Assembly: GCA_039586575.1 (NCBI GenBank)
Contig: JBDHKD010000011.1
Span: 4,583 to 68,582 of the forward strand
Reading direction: 5' to 3'
Length of the DNA: 64,000 nt
Source of the DNA: G020344215 sp039586575
Lineage (GTDB): Bacteria > Gemmatimonadota > Gemmatimonadetes > Palauibacterales > KS3-K002
The translations under genes and the position numbers were made by a program. This document shows positions 27,063 to 33,758 of this stretch, piece by piece (position 1 is the first letter of the stretch; every line of letters starts with the position of its first letter). The notes under the pieces are model-generated. The model was not told the DNA's origin, searched no databases, and was given only the letters and a program-made list of their open reading frames with translations.

Positions 27063-27693
27063 ATGAATACCGATGTGATCGTGATCGGAAGCGGACAGGC
27101 TGGTGTCCCGCTGGCGGCACGGCTCGCCGAAGCCGGCAGGGAAGTCATCATCGTTGAAGCCGGCCAGCTGGGCGGTACGTGCATCAATGTGGGCTGCACA
27201 CCCACCAAGACGATGGTCGCCAGCGCCCGAGCCGCTCACGTAGCCCGCACGGCGGGAAGGTTAGGCGTTCGCACAGGCGAGGTCGCGGTCGACCTGGCCG
27301 CCGTCATCGACCGCAAGGACTCCGTGGTGCAGCAGTGGCGGGAGGGTATTAGTCGTCGCCTAGAAGGCGCCGGTGAGCAGTTGAGACTGATTCGGGGGCG
27401 GGCGCGGTTCGTCGGCGAGCGCGAGATCGAAGTCAACGGCGAACGGCATCGCGGCGGGACGGTTATCTTGAACGTCGGTGCGCGGCCGCGCGTACCGCCG
27501 GTGAAAGGTCTGGATGCCGTCGCTGGGTTAAACAGCACGACGATCATGGATTTGCGAGAGCTTCCCGATCACCTGGTCGTGATGGGCTGGAGCGCCGGCG
27601 CGGGCCATGGTGGACGCACAGATGGTCCATCCGGCTCTGGCCGAAGGCCTACAGGCGCTGGTGATGAAACTGGACAGGTACCGCCTCAGATAG
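27063..27693 (+). pseudogene. Mercuric-reductase-like flavoprotein with a large internal deletion
   Basis: From ATG 27063 the frame encodes a normal FAD-binding N-terminus (VIVIGSGQAGVPLAARLAEA) and redox motif GGTCINVGCTPTKTMVASAR, continuing to L-R-E-L-P-D-H-L-V-V-M-G at about residue 178. The NAD-binding and central domains that should follow are missing. In a second frame at 27607-27693 the end of the same family appears (M-V-D-A-Q-M-V-H-P-A-L-A-E-G-L-Q-A-L-V-M, then TAG). Roughly 250 codons are gone and the two parts are out of frame, so no working pyridine-nucleotide disulfide oxidoreductase can be made. The +1 part stays open to 27743, but that tail is unrelated sequence. Confidence 0.85.
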
Positions 27694-27708
27694 GACAGAG
27701 CTGTCGCG

Positions 27709-27780
27709 TCAGATCTTACGCTCCAGCCACTCCAGGACCTTGACGATCACCCGCAGGATTGGTTTCAACAGCCTCAGCAT
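27709..27780 (-). CDS. Possible small amphipathic peptide (23 residues)
   Basis: An ATG at 27780 opens a 24-codon frame that begins M-L-R-L-L-K-P-I-L-R and ends E-R-K-I. Leucine, isoleucine and valine alternate with lysine and arginine to form an amphipathic or membrane-associated helix. A GAGGGGG sequence lies 7 bases upstream of the ATG. The gene sits 83 bases downstream of surE on the same strand and may be on its transcript. Nothing known was recognised. Short hydrophobic type I toxins and membrane-associated small proteins look similar. The frame is short enough that chance remains possible. Confidence 0.35.
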   Translation of the reverse strand: MLRLLKPILRVIVKVLEWLERKI

Positions 27781-27798
27781 GGTTTGTCCCCCTCGCTT

Positions 27799-27821
27799 CC
27801 CCCTCCTACGAGGTGAGGGGG
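27799..27821. terminator. Hairpin downstream of surE
   Basis: CCCCCTC (27799-27805) and GAGGGGG (27815-27821) form a 7-bp stem with a 9-base loop between surE and the possible small peptide gene. The heptamer CCCCCTC is repeated at 27788-27794, where its complement could serve as the peptide's ribosome binding site. No T-tract follows. It may be a weak terminator or a translation-controlling hairpin. Confidence 0.35.
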
Positions 27822-27863
27822 GGCCGGGTTTCGCGTCCGCCGGCGGCCGGCCGATCTAAGAGC

Positions 27864-28754
27864 CTAGCGCGACCCCCCGTGCGGGGGCCAGGCGGGCAGG
27901 TCGGCGCCGTTCTTCAGTAGCTGCTCGAGCAGCGCGTAATCGTGCTCGTCCACCTGCATGGGGACGATGGCGATCTTGTTCTGCCGGTAGGCCTCGAGGT
28001 CGGTGGCCGCCGGGACCGCGATCTCCTGCGAGAGGATCCGCACATCCCAGCGCTCGCGGCCGCTCGGCGCAGCAGGCTCGCCGTTGCGCTCGACTTCGAT
28101 TCGCCAGGGGCGAGGCCCGCGCTGCACGAACGTGGCGCCCTCGATCTCGGAGATGGGCAGGCGCGGCACGCTGACGGTGAGGTACTGGCGTGGCCCGAGC
28201 TCCCGCACGAGTCGGCTGCGCGACAACTCGACGACCCAGCGGCCCAGAGCCTCGAGGGTCTCCGGATGGTCGGGGCTGTAGCCGGAGACGGCGATGGCGG
28301 GCACGCCGAAGAAGGCGGCGATCTGCGCTGCGCCGATCGTGCCCGATAGGTTCCAGTCGTCGCTGAGGTTGGGACCGTCGTTGATGCCGGAGATCACCAG
28401 GTCGGGTGGGTCGTCCTTTAGGAGACCTAGCAGCGCGAAAACGATGGCGTCGGCCGGATAGCCGTCCACCGCGTATGCCGTGACCCCGTCCAGTAGGCTG
28501 CGCGGCTCGACCTCGAGGCCGCGCCGGGCGATCGCCGACACATAGTTGGTGCTGGCGCTCCGGTTGGCGAGCGGGGCGACCACGTAGACCTCCGCCTCAC
28601 CCGCAAAGGCGCGCACCAGGGTAAGCAGGCCCTCGTCCTCTATGCCATCGTCGTTCGTCAGCAGGACCTTGAGTGGCCGCTCCATCGTCTGTGCGTTCAG
28701 TGGCGCTATCGTCATTAGCGTAAAGCACGCGGTTAGGGCTGCGATCCGATTCAT
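27864..28754 (-). CDS. surE: Exported SurE-type 5'/3'-nucleotidase
   Basis: 296 residues. The N-terminal metal-binding motif L-L-T-N-D-D-G-I and the downstream V-V-A-P-L-A-N-R-S-A-S, S-G-I-N-D-G-P-N-L and Y-S-G-T-I-G-A-A (here L-S-G-T-I-G-A-A) blocks are those of SurE, which removes phosphate from nucleoside monophosphates. Unusually for SurE, it has an N-terminal signal peptide (cleavage near P-L-N-A-Q, residue 22), so this copy probably acts in the periplasm, perhaps scavenging nucleotides. Start ATG 28754 places the signal peptide correctly; the upstream extension to 28823 is not needed. Confidence 0.88.
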   Translation of the reverse strand: MNRIAALTACFTLMTIAPLNAQTMERPLKVLLTNDDGIEDEGLLTLVRAFAGEAEVYVVAPLANRSASTNYVSAIARRGLEVEPRSLLDGVTAYAVDGYPADAIVFALLGLLKDDPPDLVISGINDGPNLSDDWNLSGTIGAAQIAAFFGVPAIAVSGYSPDHPETLEALGRWVVELSRSRLVRELGPRQYLTVSVPRLPISEIEGATFVQRGPRPWRIEVERNGEPAAPSGRERWDVRILSQEIAVPAATDLEAYRQNKIAIVPMQVDEHDYALLEQLLKNGADLPAWPPHGGSR

Positions 28755-28840
28755 GACACCAGCCTTCCCAGCGAACGTGTTCAGTCGGTCGCCTAAGTTG
28801 CAGGGATCGTCATCGCAAGGCAATGCTGTCGTTCCGTCGA

Positions 28841-29158
28841 TCAGTCAAACTGGAGAAACTCGATGGGCGCACCATTATGCAGGACGAACGCGACCCGGAC
28901 CCCGGCGGCCGGTGAGTTGGGCTCGATGAGTACCTCGTGGCCGGCTATCGCGGCCTCCAGATCATCGACCTCAAAGGCGACGTGGGGAACCGTCTTGACG
29001 ATCTCCGGAAACGGACTGTCAGGCTCAAAACGCATCCACTCCACTCCGAACGGGCTCGTCTCATATCCCGAGACGTAAACCTTGAATCCCTCGAGATAGG
29101 TCTCGTCCGGCCGCGGCTCGTCGGTGGGGATGCCCACGTGGTGGTATCTGGGTTCCAT
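28841..29158 (-). CDS. VOC-family (glyoxalase/dioxygenase fold) protein
   Basis: 105 residues starting M-E-P-R-Y-H-H-V-G-I-P, where the histidine pair begins the first beta-alpha-beta-beta-beta module. The second module includes TVPHVAFEVDDLEAAIAGHE, and the end is P-I-E-F-L-Q-F-D with a terminal metal-ligand glutamate. VOC proteins bind a divalent metal and act on diverse small molecules, so no substrate can be given. Only the last part of the longer open frame (up to 29485) is used because homology starts at ATG 29158. Confidence 0.75.
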   Translation of the reverse strand: MEPRYHHVGIPTDEPRPDETYLEGFKVYVSGYETSPFGVEWMRFEPDSPFPEIVKTVPHVAFEVDDLEAAIAGHEVLIEPNSPAAGVRVAFVLHNGAPIEFLQFD

Positions 29159-29303
29159 GCCGCTCCTGAAGCTCGATTGTGGAAACGGGGACTGAGAATC
29201 CTCGATCAGGAGAGTAATAAAAGCATTGAGCATCCGAGGGCGGAAGTGCCCGGCACACTCTGCCAAGCTGGCGGCGGCGGTGTGCGCGCGGATAGAGGAA
29301 GCG

Positions 29304-29696
29304 GTGGGTACGCTCAGGGTGCATGGCGGCAGTATGTCGTTTGTCACGGTTTGGAACGTGGTGGCGATGGTGGTGGTGGTCGGGATATTGGTCGTGATCA
29401 GCTTGTTGCGGCGGGTATTCGCGATGCTGGCTAGGGGCGATCCGTTCGCGCGTGTCAACGCGATCAGGATTCGCTGGATCGGCATCTTGGTGATCGTGCT
29501 CGAGCTGGCGAAGGGGATGGCGGTTGTGGGTTACGTGCACTACCTGCGAAGCCACTTTGAGTTCGTCGGGTTGACGCCGCGAGGTGATTCGTTGCTCGAT
29601 TTCGAGGTTCTGTTTTTGGGTGGGGTCTTGCTGGTGATCGCGGAGGTATTCCGCTTGGGAGCGGAGTTACGGGAAGAACAGCAGCTCACGGTATAG
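29304..29696 (+). CDS. DUF2975 membrane protein
   Basis: About 130 residues with three predicted spans, ending in the family signature A-E-V-F-R-L-G-A-E-L-R-E-E-Q-Q-L-T-V. The loop R-R-V-F-A-M-L-A-R-G-D-P-F is also conserved. GTG 29304 has GAGG five bases upstream; ATG 29334 is an alternative. Most DUF2975 proteins have another span at the N-terminus, so this one may be truncated. DUF2975 genes usually precede an XRE-type regulator, as here (10 bases away). The protein may modulate that regulator; function unknown. Confidence 0.7.
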   Translation: MGTLRVHGGSMSFVTVWNVVAMVVVVGILVVISLLRRVFAMLARGDPFARVNAIRIRWIGILVIVLELAKGMAVVGYVHYLRSHFEFVGLTPRGDSLLDFEVLFLGGVLLVIAEVFRLGAELREEQQLTV

Positions 29697-29706
29697 GACA
29701 CTGGCG

Positions 29707-29919
29707 ATGTCAATCGTTGTTCATTTGGATCGATTGCTGGTCGAGCGCAAGCTGACGCTGACCGAATTGGCTGATCGCATTGGCATAACGATCGCCAACT
29801 TGTCGATCTTGAAGACGAACAAGGCGCGGGCGGTGCGGTTTTCGACGCTGGAGGCGCTTTGTCGTGAGTTGGGTTGCCAGCCGGGCGACCTACTGGAGTA
29901 TGAGAGAGAAGGGGGCTGA
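29707..29919 (+). CDS. XRE/Cro-type transcriptional regulator (YozG-like)
   Basis: 70 residues, almost entirely a helix-turn-helix domain: LLVERKLTLTELADRIGITI, followed by A-N-L-S-I-L-K-T-N-K-A-R-A-V-R-F-S-T-L and C-R-E-L-G-C-Q-P-G-D-L-L-E-Y. The spacing and the A-V-R-F-S-T-L recognition turn are typical of the small regulators paired with DUF2975 membrane proteins. It probably binds DNA as a dimer and may control the pair's own promoter. It ends 12 bases before a convergent gene. Confidence 0.88.
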   Translation: MSIVVHLDRLLVERKLTLTELADRIGITIANLSILKTNKARAVRFSTLEALCRELGCQPGDLLEYEREGG

Positions 29920-29930
29920 GAATCGTGCGC

Positions 29931-30530
29931 CTAGGGTCGGAACGGTTCGCTTCGCACGCCGATCTTGCGAGCCGACAGACCGATGAGGCGAATGAACAAC
30001 CGCTTGAATCCGCGGGTGAAGGCGCTACCGACGCCGCTACGCTCGCCGACGACGTCGCCGCGCAGCCAGTCCTCGAGCTCGTCGAGGTCGCCGAGCGAGA
30101 GGATCTCGATCTCCAGGCGTGCCTCGTAGTAGAAGCGGCCGGTTCCGGGGGTCGGTCCGGGGAAGGGTGATTGATACCAGCTCTGAAGCGTTTGAGTGGC
30201 CGATCGGAGGTCGGAGTACCACTCATCCCTCTGCGGATCCCAGGAGCGGGTCAAGTTGAACTCGCCGGAGAGCGGTTCCTGGTAGAGGATGATCGACCAC
30301 GACGATCGGTCGACGAGTCCGTCCGCCAGGAACTTGTCGTGCCAGAGTTCGAGCTGGAAGTGGAAACGGAGCGGCAGGCCGGAGAGCAACGGGCGGACGA
30401 GAACGGAATCGGTGAAGAGATTGAGAGGTCGGACGAGCGCGCGCCAGCCGTTCCCCGGACTACCGGTTTCTAGGGACAGACTGGGACGTTGGGCCGCCGC
30501 CGGAGCGGCGACGGCCGGGATCACAGCCAA
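29931..30530 (-). CDS. Exported protein, tentatively DUF4390-like
   Basis: About 199 residues with a probable signal peptide ending A-A-P-A-A-A-Q. The mature part is beta-rich (FHFQLELWHDKFLADGLVDR, then W-S-I-I-L-Y-Q-E-P) and contains LEIEILSLGDLDELEDWLRG near residue 140, a pattern recalling DUF4390. No ATG or GTG suits the signal peptide; TTG 30530 is used, but translation may begin further upstream, even inside the preceding barrel gene (stop at 30542). Probably co-expressed with that gene. Function unknown. Confidence 0.5.
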   Translation of the reverse strand: MAVIPAVAAPAAAQRPSLSLETGSPGNGWRALVRPLNLFTDSVLVRPLLSGLPLRFHFQLELWHDKFLADGLVDRSSWSIILYQEPLSGEFNLTRSWDPQRDEWYSDLRSATQTLQSWYQSPFPGPTPGTGRFYYEARLEIEILSLGDLDELEDWLRGDVVGERSGVGSAFTRGFKRLFIRLIGLSARKIGVRSEPFRP

Positions 30531-30541
30531 GGCGGCCGCGA

Positions 30542-32221
30542 TTAGAACCTGGCGCTGAGGCGCACGAAGAAGTTGAATTCTCCCGATCCGACCAAGGGGT
30601 AGGCGAGATAGAACCCGAGGCCGCCGAAATCGAAGCCGGCGCCTACGTCCGCCACCCAGTTATCGCTCTTTCCGAGATAATCGAACCAATCCTCGTCATT
30701 CCAAGCCGCTCCCGCGTTATAGAAGAGGACGATCGCGGGGTTGAACTGGACGCTGAACAGGTCGCCTCTGATGTCGGGGACCTGCTCGTGATCCCAGTGG
30801 AAGCGGAAGTTCAGCCCGCTGCGATATTCGGCCTGGAAGAGGGTAAAGCGTTGGCAGCCGTAACCCGGCGTCTCGCCGACGGACCCTGAGCTTCGTACCC
30901 CGCAGTCGAACTCCTGCATGTTGTAGCCGGGCAACGAACCGGCACCGCCGATGACGTGCTCGCGCTGTGCGGGTGTGGGCTTACTGCCGAGTCGGCCGCC
31001 GGCCATGAGACGCAGTGCGAGTACCGAATTGTGGCTCACCCGGGTGAAACGTCTCAGGTCGAGAGAGAGGTGAGTGAACTGCGGTTTCTGACTGCTCAAG
31101 CTGCCGCCCACCGCTTGCTCGATGCGCATCTGGTTGTACCAACCCGAAAGCGGGTGGTCCGGGTCGTTGCGCGTATCGAGTCCGAGGTTGAGCACCACGC
31201 TCTGCAGGTCGCCGGGATCGGCGGCCGCGTTCGGCCGGTGGGCGTCGCCGGTGTTCCAGAAGATCGTCAGCGGGCTACCGGCTGACAGGCTGTCGTGCCG
31301 TTCGTCGCGGAACTCGAGCGAGCCGAAGAAGCGCGATGCGCGCCAACCGAGAAGCCCGTACCAGCCCTCGCGTGCGTAGTAGTCGCGGTAGTCACGCCGG
31401 AAGAAGAAGAAGGTGAGTGAGTTTTCCAGGTTGGAAAGCTGCCAGCGCTCGATGGGGTCGACAATCGACCAATAGGCGCCTTCCAACCAGAAGGCGCGGT
31501 GTCCGCCCAGCCACTGCCGCAAGCGAAGCTCCCAACCGATGTCACCTTTGGCGGGCTCGAATCCACCCTCCGTGCGCCATACCAGAAACGCCTCGAGTCG
31601 TAGCGGATTGCGGCCGCCTGTGGTGATGCGGGGACCGAAGGCGATGGGTAAGCCTTCGACGCGGTTGTAGGCCCGCGCCGAGACAAAGATCTCGCTTTCC
31701 CCCAGCTCCCAGCTGGGCAGAGTGATGCGCGTACCGGTGGGTCGCGAGTCGGCCTCACGTTCGGAGCCCAGGTACTCGATGCCTTCCTCGGTCCGTCTGT
31801 AACGGAAGACGGCGGGGTAAGACGTGATCAGCCCATCGACGCGTCCACGCTCGACCCCGATGATGATGCCGCCCACCACGGTCAGGTCGCCGCGGATCCG
31901 TGAGCCCTCGCGGAGCGTGATGTCGCCGTTGAGGATGACGACATCGCCGTCGATGTTACCCGCCAGATCTACCGGGCCGCCCAGGATCGCTACGTCGCCG
32001 CCGACGGTTCGGTCGGCTGGGATGCGGGTCCGGCTGCTGAAGCGGATGGTGGCGGGGCTGTTATAGAACGCCTCGAGCTCCAGAGCTACCTGGGCGGGCA
32101 AATCCTCTCCCGGCGCCACCGGAGTGCGCACACCGACTTGGATCGTGTCCTGGGCTTCGAGAGTCGCCACCGCGGCGAGCAGCCAGACGATGGCACCGAG
32201 GATTCTGAACGTGCGTCTCAT
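30542..32221 (-). CDS. Outer-membrane barrel protein with bactofilin-like beta-helix N-terminus
   Basis: 559 residues from ATG 32221 with a signal peptide ending T-L-E-A-Q. Residues about 60-125 contain short glycine/valine repeats (G-G-D-V-A-I-L-G-G-P, then N-I-D-G-D-V-V-I-L-N-G-D, then R-I-R-G-D-L-T-V-V-G-G), the pattern of polymer-forming bactofilin-type beta-helices. The remaining 400 residues form a D15/BamA-like barrel with H-V-I-G-G-A-G-S-L-P-G-Y and a terminal aromatic residue (F-F-V-R-L-S-A-R-F), a good outer-membrane insertion signal. The helix may be a periplasmic or surface plug. It lies 150 bases downstream of the NtrC-type regulator gene. Confidence 0.72.
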   Translation of the reverse strand: MRRTFRILGAIVWLLAAVATLEAQDTIQVGVRTPVAPGEDLPAQVALELEAFYNSPATIRFSSRTRIPADRTVGGDVAILGGPVDLAGNIDGDVVILNGDITLREGSRIRGDLTVVGGIIIGVERGRVDGLITSYPAVFRYRRTEEGIEYLGSEREADSRPTGTRITLPSWELGESEIFVSARAYNRVEGLPIAFGPRITTGGRNPLRLEAFLVWRTEGGFEPAKGDIGWELRLRQWLGGHRAFWLEGAYWSIVDPIERWQLSNLENSLTFFFFRRDYRDYYAREGWYGLLGWRASRFFGSLEFRDERHDSLSAGSPLTIFWNTGDAHRPNAAADPGDLQSVVLNLGLDTRNDPDHPLSGWYNQMRIEQAVGGSLSSQKPQFTHLSLDLRRFTRVSHNSVLALRLMAGGRLGSKPTPAQREHVIGGAGSLPGYNMQEFDCGVRSSGSVGETPGYGCQRFTLFQAEYRSGLNFRFHWDHEQVPDIRGDLFSVQFNPAIVLFYNAGAAWNDEDWFDYLGKSDNWVADVGAGFDFGGLGFYLAYPLVGSGEFNFFVRLSARF

Positions 32222-32348
32222 GGATCCTCCGACAGGCAAACTGCCACACATAGCCGTTCGGAGCAAACCTGATGCCGGAGTGGATGACCGGATATACGGC
32301 GATTTACGGGGCCACCGCCTGTGGGATCGTGTCGTTTGGAGACGCCTG

Positions 32349-32367
32349 CCGTGCCCCTCGGGCACGG
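32349..32367. terminator. Perfect hairpin after the NtrC-type gene
   Basis: CCGTGCCC (32349-32356) and GGGCACGG (32360-32367) form an 8-bp stem with a 3-base loop, 4 bases past the stop of the leftward regulator gene. No T-tract follows, so it may act as a Rho-aided terminator or attenuator separating the regulator from the beta-helix/barrel gene. Confidence 0.5.
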
Positions 32368-32371
32368 GTCG

Positions 32372-33751
32372 CTAGAGCTCGTCGGGGTCGTCGGCCGCAC
32401 CCTGGCGCCGGATCCCTAGCCGCTTCATGCGACGGTAGAGGTTGGGTCGGTCGGTGCTCAGGCGGCGAGCGGCCTCGGCGATGTTGTGGTCGGCGGCGGC
32501 CAAGGCTCCCTGGATGAGTTGACGCTCGTAGCTCTCCAGCCGATCGGACAGCGATCCGCCCTCGGCCGTCGGCTCGAGCCCGGCGAGCCGGGTGCGCGGC
32601 AGGACGGTGGTGATCTCGGCGGCGCCGATCGCGCGATCGGGGTAGAGGATCATCAGGCGCTCGATGGCGTTGCCGAGCTCGCGGATGTTACCGGGCCAAT
32701 CGTAGGCGGTGAGCGCGCCGAGGGCCGACTCGGTGAAATGGGGCGGTCGCAGGCCGTGGCGCGAGCGGTACCTTTCCAGGAAGTTGGCGACGAGGAGCGG
32801 GACGTCTTCCTTGCGCTCGCGTAGCGACGGTAGGTGGATCGGCATGACGTGCAGGCGGAAGAAGAGATCCTCGCGGAAGCGGCCTTCGCGGACCTCCGCC
32901 TCGAGGTCGTGGTTGGTGGCGGTGACGATGCGGACATCGACGGGGATGAGCTCATCGCCGCCCACGCGCTCGATCTCGCCGGCCTCGATCGCCCGGAGCA
33001 CCTTGGCCTGGGCCTCGGGGCTGAGGTCGCCGACCTCGTCGAGGAACAGCGTACCACCGTCCGCCAGCTCGAACTTGCCGCGCCGCTGACCCGTCGCTCC
33101 GGTGAAGGCGCCCTTCTCGTGACCGAACATCTCGCTCTCGATCAAATCGCGGGGAATCGCCGCGCAGTTGATGCGAACGAAGGGGCCACGCCGGCGTTCG
33201 GAGAGGGCATGGATGGCGACGGCGACGAGCTCCTTACCCGTCCCGCTTTCGCCGGTGATGAGCACGCGGGAATCGGTGGCGGCGATCCGGCGCGTCAACG
33301 CCCGGACCTCCTCCATGGCCTGGCTCGCCCCGACCAGCTCCTGCCCCGGCTCGAGCTCGCGCCGCAGAGCCAGATTGAGATCACGCTGGCGTCGGAGCTC
33401 GAGGGCCGACTTGAGCGTGATGAGCACGGCCTCCGGGGTCAGCGGTTTCTCGAGGAATTGGAAGGCGCCGAGTCGGGTCGCTTGCACGGCGTCGCCGAGT
33501 GTCGCCTGACCGCTCATCATGACGACCGGCGTTTCCGGCCAATCCTCGGCGATCTTCTCCAACACCTCGAGGCCACTGGCGCCGGGCAGCGCCAAGTCGA
33601 GCAGCACCGCATCGGGCCCCTCAGCGACCATCTTCTTTAGAGCTTCTTCGCCGGACTCGGCCTCGGCCGTCGAGTAGCCTTCGGCTTCCAGCAGGCTGGC
33701 GATCAGCCGGCGAATGTTGCCCTCGTCGTCGACGATGAGAATGCGCGTCAT
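32372..33751 (-). CDS. Sigma-54-dependent response regulator, NtrC family
   Basis: 459 residues. The receiver domain (1-120) has the acidic pocket D8-D9 and phospho-acceptor Asp52 in V-L-L-D-L-A-L-P-G. The AAA+ domain has Walker A GESGTGKE (167-174), the sigma-54 contact motif G-A-F-T-G-A (214-219), and Walker B in GTLFLDEVGDL. A Fis-type helix-turn-helix closes the protein (NIAEAARRLSTDRPNLYRRM). Its probable partner kinase is encoded at 37506-38735 in the same run. It would activate sigma-54 promoters after phosphorylation. Start ATG 33751 aligns with the family; the frame upstream to 33775 is unneeded. Confidence 0.94.
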   Translation of the reverse strand: MTRILIVDDEGNIRRLIASLLEAEGYSTAEAESGEEALKKMVAEGPDAVLLDLALPGASGLEVLEKIAEDWPETPVVMMSGQATLGDAVQATRLGAFQFLEKPLTPEAVLITLKSALELRRQRDLNLALRRELEPGQELVGASQAMEEVRALTRRIAATDSRVLITGESGTGKELVAVAIHALSERRRGPFVRINCAAIPRDLIESEMFGHEKGAFTGATGQRRGKFELADGGTLFLDEVGDLSPEAQAKVLRAIEAGEIERVGGDELIPVDVRIVTATNHDLEAEVREGRFREDLFFRLHVMPIHLPSLRERKEDVPLLVANFLERYRSRHGLRPPHFTESALGALTAYDWPGNIRELGNAIERLMILYPDRAIGAAEITTVLPRTRLAGLEPTAEGGSLSDRLESYERQLIQGALAAADHNIAEAARRLSTDRPNLYRRMKRLGIRRQGAADDPDEL

Positions 33752-33758
33752 TCTTCTC

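Noticed and set aside
32222..32371. Sigma-54 promoter for the beta-helix/barrel gene
   Set aside because: A TGGCAG...TTGCC stretch is present near 32240 on the minus strand, but the GG and GC elements are too close together for the required 10-base spacing.
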